Source: DATAES01 sp963802415 (lineage in GTDB: Bacteria > Actinomycetota > Acidimicrobiia > Acidimicrobiales > JACDCH01). From it: a DNA stretch of 64,000 nucleotides. Below the pieces are notes generated by a model. It saw nothing but the letters and a program-made list of their open reading frames with translations, was not told the origin of the DNA and made no database searches. This document shows positions 7,827 to 15,360 of this stretch, in pieces; positions within the stretch are counted from its first letter, which is position 1, and each line of letters begins with the position of its first letter. The position numbers and the translations under genes are program-made. The stretch covers positions 1,054,001 through 1,118,000 of the forward strand of contig CAWDIH010000001.1 of assembly GCA_963802415.1 (NCBI GenBank), read 5' to 3'.

Positions 7827-9029
7827 TCATGCGGCGGCCGTGCAACACGCCCGGAGCGGCGGCAGTGCAGCGAGCCACTCCGCTTCTGCATCGACGAGTG
7901 AGCTCAGTTGCTTCTGGAGCGCAACGAACTCGGGAACCGGCGGGAACTGTGAGAGCCGGCAAGTGACGTCGAAGATCTCGGCGAGCGCGCAGTCGCGCGC
8001 CCGCTCATAGTCCGCCATCGCGATGGTCTCGGGGACGTCATCGAGCAGTGTGGCGACCAACGAGCGCGCCAGCAGCTCGGCATCACGAAACGCATCGGTG
8101 ATCCCATGTCCGGTGATCGGGTCGCGGTGGTATCCAGCGTCGCCGACGAGCGCCCAACCCGGTCCAGCGGCCTCGACGACGTGATTGGGCAGCCCGATCG
8201 CAGTCCGTACAGGCGAACCCACCGCGGCACACCGCACCCGTTCGGCGAGTGAAGGTGCGCAGTCGTCGAGCAGCCGCAACAACGCCGTTGTGCGATCGCG
8301 ACCGGCCTCGAGCCCCACGCGGTCAGGCGGCGTGCACAGCCACACGTTCGCTTCGCCGCCGTGTGTCGGGAACACCCCGGCGAGGGACTGTTCGCCGACG
8401 TGGAACTCGAAGCCCTGGGGGTCGAGACCGCTGACGTACACGTATTGGGTCGCCCCACCGGGGAGCCGGCGTTCGACCACGCCGGCGTCGATCGATCGCG
8501 CGATGCGCGAGCGGACGCCGTCCGCGCCGACGACGAAACGAGCGCTGACACGGCGAGCCGTGCCGTCCCGATCGCGAACCATCACGCCGGACACTCGGCC
8601 GGTCGCATCCGTCACCGTGCCCGTGACGCTCACGCCGGTGCACAACGAGGCGCCGGCCTCTCGGGCCGCGTCCAGCAGGATCATGTCGAGCACATGACGG
8701 CGCGGAGCGACGAAGTGGTCGACGCCGGAGCTGTCCCTCACTTGCTTCACGAGCTCGCCGTCGGGCAAGTGGAACGACACGGTGCGGATCGGCGGAGCAC
8801 CGCTCTCGACGATCCGCTCCAGCAGACCCCAGCGCGCCAGCTGCACGACACCACCTCTCGCGATGGCGTGCGTCGAAAGGGTGTCGCTCGGGAACTCCGC
8901 GCGATCCACGACGAGCACATCGACCCCTGCCTGCGCGAGCAGCATCGCCGTGGCCGCCCCCGCGCAGCGGGCGCCGACGACAACGACGTCGTGGCTCGCA
9001 TCTTCCGTCCAACCGTGGTGCCGATCCAT
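7827..9029 (-). CDS. FAD-dependent monooxygenase / geranylgeranyl-reductase-like oxidoreductase
   Basis: 400 residues. The FAD-binding dinucleotide fold is at the N-terminus (DVVVVGARCAGAATAMLLAQ, a G-x-R-x-A-G variant). A central FVVGADGVRSRIAR stretch is the DG motif of aromatic hydroxylases, and GWALVGDAGYHRDPITGHGITDA (GD motif) binds the FAD ribose. This places it with PHBH-type monooxygenases and related reductases; the substrate is not visible. I start at ATG 9029 because the dinucleotide fold begins soon after; the open frame continues upstream without conserved sequence. It ends close to the osmC-like gene. Confidence 0.85.
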   Translation of the reverse strand: MDRHHGWTEDASHDVVVVGARCAGAATAMLLAQAGVDVLVVDRAEFPSDTLSTHAIARGGVVQLARWGLLERIVESGAPPIRTVSFHLPDGELVKQVRDSSGVDHFVAPRRHVLDMILLDAAREAGASLCTGVSVTGTVTDATGRVSGVMVRDRDGTARRVSARFVVGADGVRSRIARSIDAGVVERRLPGGATQYVYVSGLDPQGFEFHVGEQSLAGVFPTHGGEANVWLCTPPDRVGLEAGRDRTTALLRLLDDCAPSLAERVRCAAVGSPVRTAIGLPNHVVEAAGPGWALVGDAGYHRDPITGHGITDAFRDAELLARSLVATLLDDVPETIAMADYERARDCALAEIFDVTCRLSQFPPVPEFVALQKQLSSLVDAEAEWLAALPPLRACCTAAA

Positions 9030-9112
9030 GACGACACCATCCGCCCGACGGCCGTTGCGGGCTTGGAGACGAAATGGAGAGCGTGTGGAGATCGGCACGG
9101 CCGAGGCCGAAT

Positions 9113-9601
9113 AGGCAATTGTCTTCTCGACGCGTTCAGCTGCCATGCCGCCGCCGCGGGTGACCCCAGCCGTGCTGCGCAGCTGCTCGGCGCCGCCGAC
9201 GCCGCCCGGCGCGCGGCGGCAGCGCGCGCCATGCCGTCCTGGAAGTGCTCGTCCGGCAGGCGGAGACAACGGCGACCGCACAACTCCGCGCGCCCCGCTA
9301 CGAGGCGTCGTACGCGCTCGGTCGGCAACTACCCCGTCGAGCCGCGATCGCATTCGCACTCGGCGAAGCCGAGGCGGACGGCGCCGCAGCGCCGCCTCAC
9401 CAACAAGAGCGCCCGCCGGTCCTGGCGCAGCGAGAAATGGACGTCGCGCGGCTCGTGGCCGAGGGTCTCACCAACAAGGAGGTCGGCTCGCGCCTGTTCA
9501 TCTCGGAGCGAACGGTCGACGCGCACGTCCGCAACATCCTCACGAAGCTCGGCTTCACCTCCCGCGCCCAGATCGCGGCTTGGACGACTCGGACCGAGTG
9601 A
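9113..9601 (+). pseudogene. Remnant of a LuxR-family regulator (C-terminal part, frameshifted)
   Basis: Only the end of a large LuxR-type regulator remains. Bases ~9113-9235 encode a GDPSRAAQLLGAADAARR segment typical of the helical linker before the DNA-binding domain. A frame change near 9230-9245 leads into a segment ending in a complete HTH: AQREMDVARLVAEGLTNKEVGSRLFISERTVDAHVRNILTKLG in shorter pieces. The ATPase/sensor part is absent; the upstream DNA is occupied by the divergent monooxygenase. The 118-codon frame from 9245 could still make a stand-alone HTH protein. It is followed by a strong hairpin. Confidence 0.65.
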
Positions 9602-9604
9602 GCC

Positions 9605-9630
9605 CGTTCCTGTGACGCTTCACAGGAACG
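9605..9630. terminator. Hairpin terminator after the LuxR remnant
   Basis: CGTTCCTGTGA and TCACAGGAACG form a perfect 11-bp stem with a CGCT loop, four bases after the stop codon. No U-tract follows, as is usual for high-GC intrinsic terminators. Confidence 0.6.
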
Positions 9631-9743
9631 GAGCCCCATTCAGCGGATCCTCACAGGCGTCACCCGGGAGTCCTCGGATGCTTGCCCCGGAGGATGCGAC
9701 GGTCCCGAAGCGCTCGGGACTCATCCATTCGAAGGAGCACAAC

Positions 9744-10157
9744 ATGAAACCCCACCGCAAGGCCGCGGTCGGCGCGCTTCTCCTCGGCGCGACCCTGGCC
9801 GGAGGCGCGCTCGGCGCGTCGATGTTCAGCAATGTCGCGAACGCGCAGACCAGCGACAGCACCTCCTCGAGCTCGGCTCCAGCGAACGGACCGGGTACGC
9901 CCGCGCAGCAACAACCGGATCCGTCCACGGGCGGGCACACCGCCAACGGCATCACCGAGGTCGTACTCACAGGAGACACCGCCGCGAAGGTGAGTGCGGC
10001 CGCGCAGGCGGCCGTGCCCGACGGCAGCATCCAGCGCGTCGAGAACGACGCTGAAGGCGCGGCGTACGAAGCGCACATGGTCAAGGCGGACGGCAGCCGA
10101 GTTACCGTGAAGATCAACGCCGACTTCAGCGTCGCCAGCATCGAGGACGGTATGTAA
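9744..10157 (+). CDS. Secreted PepSY-domain protein
   Basis: 137 residues. A signal peptide covers about residues 1-36 (basic start, hydrophobic core, cleavage after NVANA). A Ser/Pro/Gln-rich linker leads to a PepSY-like domain (VSAAAQAAVPDGSIQRVENDAEG, then VKADGSRVTVKINADFSV). PepSY domains often inhibit peptidases or act in envelope sensing. ATG 9744 follows GAAGGAGC. It stands alone between a terminator hairpin and convergent DNA. Confidence 0.8.
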   Translation: MKPHRKAAVGALLLGATLAGGALGASMFSNVANAQTSDSTSSSSAPANGPGTPAQQQPDPSTGGHTANGITEVVLTGDTAAKVSAAAQAAVPDGSIQRVENDAEGAAYEAHMVKADGSRVTVKINADFSVASIEDGM

Positions 10158-10325
10158 CGGGTTTCACCCGGCTATCGACCGAGGCCTCCGGCCGCGCTGA
10201 TGCCGAGCGCGGCCGCGGGCCTGCGATCGTTCGAGGCCCACCAGGATGGGACATATCCTCCCCACCCCGTGCCGGCGTCATTGAATGGGAGAGGCGCGCC
10301 GGTTGACGCCAGACTGACCGACGGG

Positions 10326-10595
10326 TCAGACCGTGATGCGAGCCATCAGCTCTTGCTTGCGCTCCTCGAAGTCCTCGAGGCTGATGCGCTCGTCGGCGTA
10401 AGCGTCGTGGAGCTCCTTCACGAGCCGCAGCAGCTCCTCGGGTGACACGTCGCCTTCGCCCGAAACCGTGGGGACCGGAGGCGGGGAGGCCTCACCGGAG
10501 TCGCGTGCTTCGCGTCGCTCGCGCTTGAGCGCGGCCTTGGCCTTCTTGGCCCGGTCTCGCTCTTGTTTGGCGAAGGTTGTGCCACACGCTGCCAC
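10326..10595 (-). CDS. Small SHOCT-domain protein
   Basis: 89 residues: a highly basic, probably helical N-terminal half (KQERDRAKKAKAALKRERRE), a Pro/Ser linker, and a C-terminal SHOCT-like motif (DAYADERISLEDFEERKQEL). SHOCT motifs usually mediate oligomerisation. Start GTG 10595 is supported by GAGGAGG seven bases upstream. Longer in-frame openings exist but lack conserved sequence. Function unknown. Confidence 0.75.
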   Translation of the reverse strand: MAACGTTFAKQERDRAKKAKAALKRERREARDSGEASPPPVPTVSGEGDVSPEELLRLVKELHDAYADERISLEDFEERKQELMARITV

Positions 10596-10785
10596 TGACT
10601 CCTCCTCGACACTGGATGATTCGAACTCGCGAGAGCGAACCACTCTACGTCGTCTGTGCACAAACTGGTCATCCAGCGAGCTGACCAGGGCAGATCGTCG
10701 CGAAAACCTGGTTGATCCCGGAACCTGAGAACCGCCAACGGTACATGCGGCGTACTCCATTGTGCCGGACGGACCAGGAGCACGC

Positions 10786-10995
10786 ATGACCAACCGCCAC
10801 GCCGCCGAAGCGATAGGCCAGCAGCATCGCGACGCGCTGCTGAGCCAGGCCGACGGTCATCGCCTGGTCCGTTCGGTCCCCCCCGAGGGACGGACGGCCG
10901 GCCCCCGGACGAACCCCGAGTCGAGGCGGGAGCCGAGGGCGGACCCAACGCGAGTGCGGCGGCTCGTCCGCCGCCTCGCCTGGGGCAGCCGATAG
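10786..10995 (+). CDS. Small basic protein of unknown function
   Basis: 69 codons from ATG 10786 with AGGAG seven bases upstream. The product is Arg-rich, with a short Gln/Arg/Leu helix-like start and a C-terminal RRLVRRLAWGSR. Similar tiny basic ORFs are common in actinobacteria. I cannot assign a family. The evidence is mainly the good ribosome binding site and the absence of a competing gene. Confidence 0.45.
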   Translation: MTNRHAAEAIGQQHRDALLSQADGHRLVRSVPPEGRTAGPRTNPESRREPRADPTRVRRLVRRLAWGSR

Positions 10996-11102
10996 CACAC
11001 ACGCGCAACGAGTTACGAGCGACGAACGTCACACGCACTTTCGCACGGCGATCGCGAACCGTTCAACCGTGGTCGACGTACTCAGGCACGGCCTGCTGTA
11101 TC

Positions 11103-11122
11103 GAGGGTCGACAACGACCCTC
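11103..11122. other. Hairpin in the 10996-11258 gap
   Basis: GAGGGTCG and CGACCCTC pair perfectly around ACAA. It lies in the leader of the sigma-factor gene and could be the terminator of the small basic gene or an attenuator. The rest of the 263-base gap shows nothing I can name. Confidence 0.35.
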
Positions 11123-11258
11123 CGACGGAACCAATCCGCTTCCGACTTCGGGAAGGCGTCCCCGCTTGCAGCCCATGATTTCGTCGCAGTCACGCCCCCA
11201 GGCACGTCCCGTCCGCCAACGAGGTCGGGCGGGGCGAGCCGCCACGTCGCTTGACCTG

Positions 11259-11804
11259 ATGGACACGGCCGCTCTCGAGGACTTCTCCCGGCGCGACCCC
11301 AGCGCGGTTCGCGCGGTGTATCGCGCGTACGGCGGTCTCGTGTACACGGTCGCGCATCGTGTGCTCGGCCGACCGGATCTGGCCGAAGAAGCCACGCAAC
11401 AGACGTTCGTGCGCGCATGGCAGGCCGCCGATCGTCTCGATCCCAAGCGCGACCCGGGGCCGTGGCTGGCGACGATCGCCAAGCGAGCCGCACTCGACAT
11501 CCACCGTCGTGAAGCACGGCGCACGACCAACGCGTTGGACGACGTTGCCGCGGACCATCCCGCGATCATCACCTTGCCCCCTGACCTCGACACGCTGGAC
11601 TCGGTCTGGCAGGTGCGCCGGGCCATCGAGGCCTTGCCACCGGACGAGGCTGCCATCGTGCGATTGCAGCATCTGGACGGAATCACTCACACCGAGATCG
11701 CCGCCAAGCTCGGAATCCCCGTGGGCACGGTCAAGTCGAGATCGCACCGCGCTCACACGAAGCTCACGGTGCTGCTCGGTCACCTGCGGGAGCCGGCCTC
11801 ATGA
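11259..11804 (+). CDS. ECF RNA polymerase sigma factor (SigK-like)
   Basis: 181 residues with region 2 (AVYRAYGGLVYTVAHRVLG, then LAEEATQQTFVRAWQ) and region 4 (ALPPDEAAIVRLQHLDGITHTEIAAKLGIPVGTVKSR). It would direct RNA polymerase to a stress regulon. The next gene, overlapping by ATGA, is an RskA-type membrane anti-sigma factor, giving the classical SigK/RskA pair. Start ATG 11259 is the closest to region 2; the frame stays open back to 11166, so a longer N-terminus is possible. Confidence 0.88.
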   Translation: MDTAALEDFSRRDPSAVRAVYRAYGGLVYTVAHRVLGRPDLAEEATQQTFVRAWQAADRLDPKRDPGPWLATIAKRAALDIHRREARRTTNALDDVAADHPAIITLPPDLDTLDSVWQVRRAIEALPPDEAAIVRLQHLDGITHTEIAAKLGIPVGTVKSRSHRAHTKLTVLLGHLREPAS

Positions 11805-12469
11805 TGGAGCGCGTATCGAACGTGGAACGCTGGGCGCTGATCACCGGAGGCCGGACCCGTCCGCTCGTGCCGAGCGAGGCCACCGAGATCTCGCTTCTCG
11901 CCGATCTTCTCGCTGAGCCGTCGACGTGGGCAGAGCCTCGCACCGGCCTCGAGGACGACATCGTCCGTGCGGTCGCAGACGCCGGTTACGGCCTCCACGT
12001 CGCGCAGGAACCGGAGATCGCACCGGTCGCTCGGTGGCATCATCGCGTCGCCATCATCGGCGGCGCCGCCGCAGCGGTGGTGGCCTTGATCGCATTGTCT
12101 GCCGGCGTCTTCCTCAGCCACACCCGGGCGCGCCTGGACTACGACGCGCAACTGTCGGCCACGGCGCTGGCTCCGGGCGCGCACGCGTCGGCGGGCGTGA
12201 TGCACAGCGAGACCGGGTTCCGTGTCGTGCTCGAGGCCCGCGAGCTCGCGCCGCTCCCGCCCGGCCACTACTACCAGGCGTGGCTGAAGAACACGCAAGG
12301 CGTGGCTGTTCCCATCGGCACGTTCAGCTCGAGTCAGGACTACGTGACGCTGTGGGCGGGCGCGTCACCCGACGCGTTCCCGATCATCAGCGTGACGATC
12401 GAAGCGGCGGACAACAATCAGGCGTCATCGGGCCAGACGGTGCTCGTCGGCCAGTTGCACGCTGTTTGA
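11801..12469 (+). CDS. RskA-type anti-sigma factor
   Basis: 222 residues: a cytoplasmic N-terminal part (~90 residues) that would bind the sigma factor, a single membrane helix at about 88-110 (RVAIIGGAAAAVVALIALS), and an extracytoplasmic RskA domain (ELAPLPPGHYYQAWLKN, GTFSSSQDYVTLWAG). No zinc-binding HxxxCxxC motif is visible, so it belongs to the ZAS-less group. It holds the upstream ECF sigma factor inactive until released by proteolysis. ATGA overlap with the sigma gene. Confidence 0.85.
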   Translation: MMERVSNVERWALITGGRTRPLVPSEATEISLLADLLAEPSTWAEPRTGLEDDIVRAVADAGYGLHVAQEPEIAPVARWHHRVAIIGGAAAAVVALIALSAGVFLSHTRARLDYDAQLSATALAPGAHASAGVMHSETGFRVVLEARELAPLPPGHYYQAWLKNTQGVAVPIGTFSSSQDYVTLWAGASPDAFPIISVTIEAADNNQASSGQTVLVGQLHAV

Positions 12470-12567
12470 CGTTCGTCACATCCGACGCGAACCGCAGCCG
12501 CACCACTGGACGTACTCGCCTCACAGAGGCCGGCACCAAGCCGGCTGACGCTGAGGAAAGAGAGACG

Positions 12568-12597
12568 ATGATCATCAGCCGCAGGGGGCAACCGTGA
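12568..12597 (+). CDS. Nine-codon leader ORF coupled to the cyclase gene
   Basis: ATG 12568 opens a nine-codon frame (MIISRRGQP) preceded by GAGGAAAGAGAG and ending in a TGA that overlaps the cyclase GTG (GTGA at 12594). Its last codons carry the purine-rich GCAGGGGG that serves the cyclase start. This geometry suggests translational coupling or a leader peptide, though it could be chance. Confidence 0.4.
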   Translation: MIISRRGQP

Positions 12598-13301
12598 CGA
12601 TCGTCACGCTGAAACCGACGCTTGGACTGAGTCGATTCAGAGTAGGACTGTCATCAGCCGATCGGGTGGTGAGGATCGTGGACACCGGACAGCTACAAGC
12701 AATCGCGTACTCGAGCCGAGTCGAGCGCAGCTTCAGCTTCCTCGACCTCTGCGGGTTCACGGACTTCGCCGACTCCGAGGGCGACGAAGCCGCGGTCGAA
12801 GAAGCGCGCTGCCTGCGTCAGGTCGTGCGCGAGGTCGCGCCGCTGTTCGGCGTGCGCGTCGAGAAGTGGCTCGGCGACGGCGTGATGATGGTGGGCGTCG
12901 AGAGCGAGCGACTCGTCGGTGCCGTCGTCGCCATCGAACAACGCGCCGCGGGGGCATGCAGGCTGCCGCTTCGGGCTGGCATCGCGAGTGGCTTCGTACT
13001 GTTGGTGGACGGCGACGACTACATCGGCCGCGCCGTCAACACCGCGGCACGCTTGTGCGACACGGCCGGCCATGGGCAGGTGCTCGCGGCGACCGGCGGT
13101 ATCGAGCTTCCCGACTGGGTCGAGGCGTCAGTTCCGTTGGAGCTGCGCCTGCGTGGTCTGGCCGAGCCCGTCAATGTGGTCGAGCTGACGCCGGCACTGA
13201 ACCTTGCGTCAGCCGTCGACGGGCCCGATCGCGCCGGGTGGTCGATCGCCACGTTGCTCGAAGGCATCACCCGGCCGGTTCGCTCCAAGCGCGGCGCCTG
13301 A
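12594..13301 (+). CDS. Class III adenylate/guanylate cyclase-domain protein
   Basis: 235 residues holding one class III nucleotide cyclase domain. The first metal-binding Asp is in FSFLDLCGFTDF, the second in KWLGDGVMMVG. The transition-state residues appear in YIGRAVNTAARLC (Asn and Arg). C-terminal to it is the usual HxGxV-type stretch ELRLRGLAEPVNVVEL. It probably makes cAMP, acting as a homodimer. There is no membrane or sensor domain, so input may come from an interaction or at the level of expression. The start GTG 12594 overlaps a nine-codon leader ORF. Confidence 0.85.
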   Translation: MTIVTLKPTLGLSRFRVGLSSADRVVRIVDTGQLQAIAYSSRVERSFSFLDLCGFTDFADSEGDEAAVEEARCLRQVVREVAPLFGVRVEKWLGDGVMMVGVESERLVGAVVAIEQRAAGACRLPLRAGIASGFVLLVDGDDYIGRAVNTAARLCDTAGHGQVLAATGGIELPDWVEASVPLELRLRGLAEPVNVVELTPALNLASAVDGPDRAGWSIATLLEGITRPVRSKRGA

Positions 13302-13308
13302 GTTCGAG

Positions 13309-13325
13309 CCGAGCTGCGAGCAGCT
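13309..13325. terminator. Short hairpin between convergent genes
   Basis: GAGCTG and CAGCTC pair around CGAG in the 23-base gap between the cyclase and the convergent DUF427 gene. It is a plausible two-way terminator but weak. Confidence 0.35.
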
Positions 13326-14112
13326 CAGCTCGTCCCACGGCGCCGAGCCCAAGGTGACTCCGGTCGCGGTTGGATCTCACCGTCGACGAAGACATCGACT
13401 CGCTCGTCCCAGAACGCCAGTAGTCCCTCGATCTTCGGGCACTCCGGGATCGGGAACGGATACGTCCACACGAGGTCCTCATGCAGTCGATCTCCAGCCC
13501 GAACCGAGAAGTACGATGCGATCCCCTTGTACGGGCACTGCGTGTGGTTGTCGGACGGCTCGAGCAGCTCCATGCGCACGTCGACACGCGGGACGTAGCA
13601 ACGCATCGGGAGCCCGGTCTCGAACAAGAGTCGCGGACGCGACGTCTCTGCGATGGTCTCGCCGTCGACCTCGATGCGCACATGACGCGAGCTGTTGAGC
13701 ACGTCGACGCGGTGATACGGGCTGCGGGGATGGACGAAGACCTCGTCGTCTTCCTCGTACCACGTGTCGAGCTTGTCGAAGTAGAACGCCATGTACCCGG
13801 CGATGTCTTCGCGGCCGGAAATCGGGTCGGGATAGCTCCACACCGCGTCCTTGACGACGCGGCTGCCGACGTGTACGTCCCAGTACGAAGCGGTGCCCTT
13901 GTAGGGACATTGCGTGTGCTTGTCGGACAGCGTCGAGGACGTCGGTGCACACGTCGGTCCGCGGGAAGTACCAGACGGGCAGATGGCCGTCCTCGAACAG
14001 CATCAGTCGCGCGCTTCGAATCGACGATGAGCTGCTGCTCCACGTAACCGCGCACGCGGCGCGGCCATGGTTCGGTTCGCACGGTGACAGTCGTCTCGAG
14101 GACGTCAGCCAT
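13325..14112 (-). pseudogene. Tandem DUF427 protein, two frameshifts
   Basis: Two DUF427 domains in a row, each with the T-Q-C-P-Y-K-G core (positions near 13900 and 13530). Conserved sequence moves through three frames. MADVLETTVTV…IVDSKRA runs from ATG 14112. A shift near 14007-14016, inside a CG repeat, leads into RLMLFEDGHLPVWYFPRTDV. A second shift near 13925-13935 leads into LSDKHTQCPYKGTASYWDV and on to the stop at 13325. Nothing else is degraded, so sequence errors are likely. Function of DUF427 is unknown. Start has AGGAG and overlaps the HxlR gene by 8 bases, making an HxlR-DUF427 operon. Confidence 0.8.
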
Positions 14113-14560
14113 GTTCGTCTCCTCTCGATGCAGCGGCGATGTCCCGAGCACCTACCCATTCGCCGCACTCCGGGCACGCGAGCTCAGGATGCATCGTCTG
14201 GCCGCATTCCTTGTGTCGCAACTCGACCGGCGGACCGTCGCCGAGGGGCATCCATCGATCTCCCCACGACAGAAGGGTCACGATCACCGGATACAGGTCG
14301 AGTCCCTTGTCGGTCAGGCGGTACTCGAAGCGGTCGGGATGGTTCCCGTACGGGCGGCGGGTCAGCACGCCGTGGTCGACGAGCACGCGTAGCCGGTCGG
14401 CGAGGATCGGCCGTGGCGCGCCTGTTTTTCGCTGGAAGTCGTCGAACCGGCGGGTACGCATGAACGCCTCACGCAACACGAGCATCGTCCAGCGATCGCC
14501 GATGACGGAGAGGGTGCGGGCGACCGAGCAGTCCTGTTCGCCGATCTCGCTCCAACGCAC
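14105..14560 (-). CDS. HxlR-family transcriptional regulator
   Basis: 151 residues. The winged helix of the HxlR/MarR-like family is clear: CSVARTLSVIGDRWTMLVLREAF, FDDFQRKTGAPRPILADRL, YRLTDKGLDLYPVI. An additional C-terminal tail carries Cys residues (HKECGQTMHPELACPECGEW) that could bind zinc or sense redox state. It heads an operon with the DUF427 gene and is divergent from a GNAT gene; two palindromic sites lie between them. Confidence 0.85.
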   Translation of the reverse strand: MRWSEIGEQDCSVARTLSVIGDRWTMLVLREAFMRTRRFDDFQRKTGAPRPILADRLRVLVDHGVLTRRPYGNHPDRFEYRLTDKGLDLYPVIVTLLSWGDRWMPLGDGPPVELRHKECGQTMHPELACPECGEWVGARDIAAASRGDEHG

Positions 14561-14583
14561 CCATGTGACCCTAGTCCTATTGC

Positions 14584-14621
14584 GTTCAGAATCCGAACCG
14601 ATTTACGTTCATATTCAGAAC
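14584..14621. promoter_or_regulatory. Paired GTTC-N7-GAAC operators between hxlR-like and GNAT genes
   Basis: Two sites of the form GTTC-N7-GAAC occur at 14584-14598 (GTTCAGAATCCGAAC) and 14607-14621 (GTTCATATTCAGAAC). Their starts are 23 bases apart, about two helical turns, so two dimers would sit on the same face. Location in the divergent promoter region points to the HxlR protein as ligand. Confidence 0.6.
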
Positions 14622-14638
14622 TCACCCGGAGGTGAGCC

Positions 14639-15128
14639 ATGAACGGGCGGCAGCCATTTCCAGATCTCACACTGAGAGTGGTCGACGAATTCGACGTCGA
14701 TGCCGTGGATCGCGACCTACCGAGGCCTTTCGCCGCAGAGCATGTACCGGCGCTTCTTCACGCTCACGCCCGATCCCGCACCGCTGGTCGAGCGGCAGTT
14801 CTCGATGATCGACCATCGCGATCACGAGGCACTCGTGGTGGTCGAGGGCGACGAGATCGTGGGTATCGCGCACTGGGATCGAGCCGGCTGTTGCCCGGAC
14901 GAGGCTGAGATCGCCATCACCATCGCCGACCGCTGGCAGCGCCGAGGGCTCGGTCGGGTGCTGATCCGTGCGCTCGCCGGCGATGTCTACCGCCACGGCA
15001 TCGGGACGCTGACCGCAACGGTGCTGGCCGACAACCGCGCCGCGCTCGGCCTCGCAGCGAAAAACCAGCCGAGCACCGTCCACCTCGACGGTCCCGAGGC
15101 TCATTTGGTGTTCAAGGCGGCGTCGTAG
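14639..15128 (+). pseudogene. GNAT acetyltransferase with an N-terminal frameshift
   Basis: ATG 14639 follows a strong CGGAGGTGAG. The first ~22 codons (…LTLRVVDEFDVDAVD) read in one frame. Near 14705-14712 the conserved sequence jumps to the +1 frame (ATYRGLSPQSMYRRFF). It then runs through the GNAT core, including the acetyl-CoA loop RWQRRGLGRVLI, to the stop at 15128. One missing base would give a ~163-residue acetyltransferase with the SPQS-x-YRRFF start seen in actinobacterial enzymes that modify proteins or small molecules. The 143-codon fragment from 14700 contains the whole acetyl-CoA site. Confidence 0.75.
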
Positions 15129-15225
15129 CTCTGCTCGGTCCCCGGATCCTGACGCTTTCGGCAAGTGTCGGGACCGAGCACAAGCCGACCGTGCGAGCGC
15201 TAGCGAGTCGGGCGGCGATGGGGCC

Positions 15226-15257
15226 GGCGCCGCAGGCGCCGAGGGGGCGCAGCCCCC
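15226..15257. repeat. Two adjacent GCA-loop hairpins in the 15129-15360 gap
   Basis: GGCGCC-GCA-GGCGCC followed directly by GGGGGC-GCA-GCCCCC. They lie downstream of the acetyltransferase and may terminate its transcript. The surrounding GC-rich sequence has the look of a dispersed extragenic repeat, but I see no second copy here. Confidence 0.45.
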
Positions 15258-15360
15258 AGCGAGGAGGCGGTCAACCGAAATCATCGTGAACGACGGGTGA
15301 CCTCTTGCGGCGCGGAACTTTTCCAGCCTGCCGGATCTGGTATGCGGCAAAATCGACGAG

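Noticed and set aside
8361..10157. 598-codon plus-strand frame through the monooxygenase and PepSY genes
   Set aside because: Only its last 137 codons (from 9744) are a real gene; the rest is antisense to the monooxygenase and the LuxR remnant in a mixed frame.
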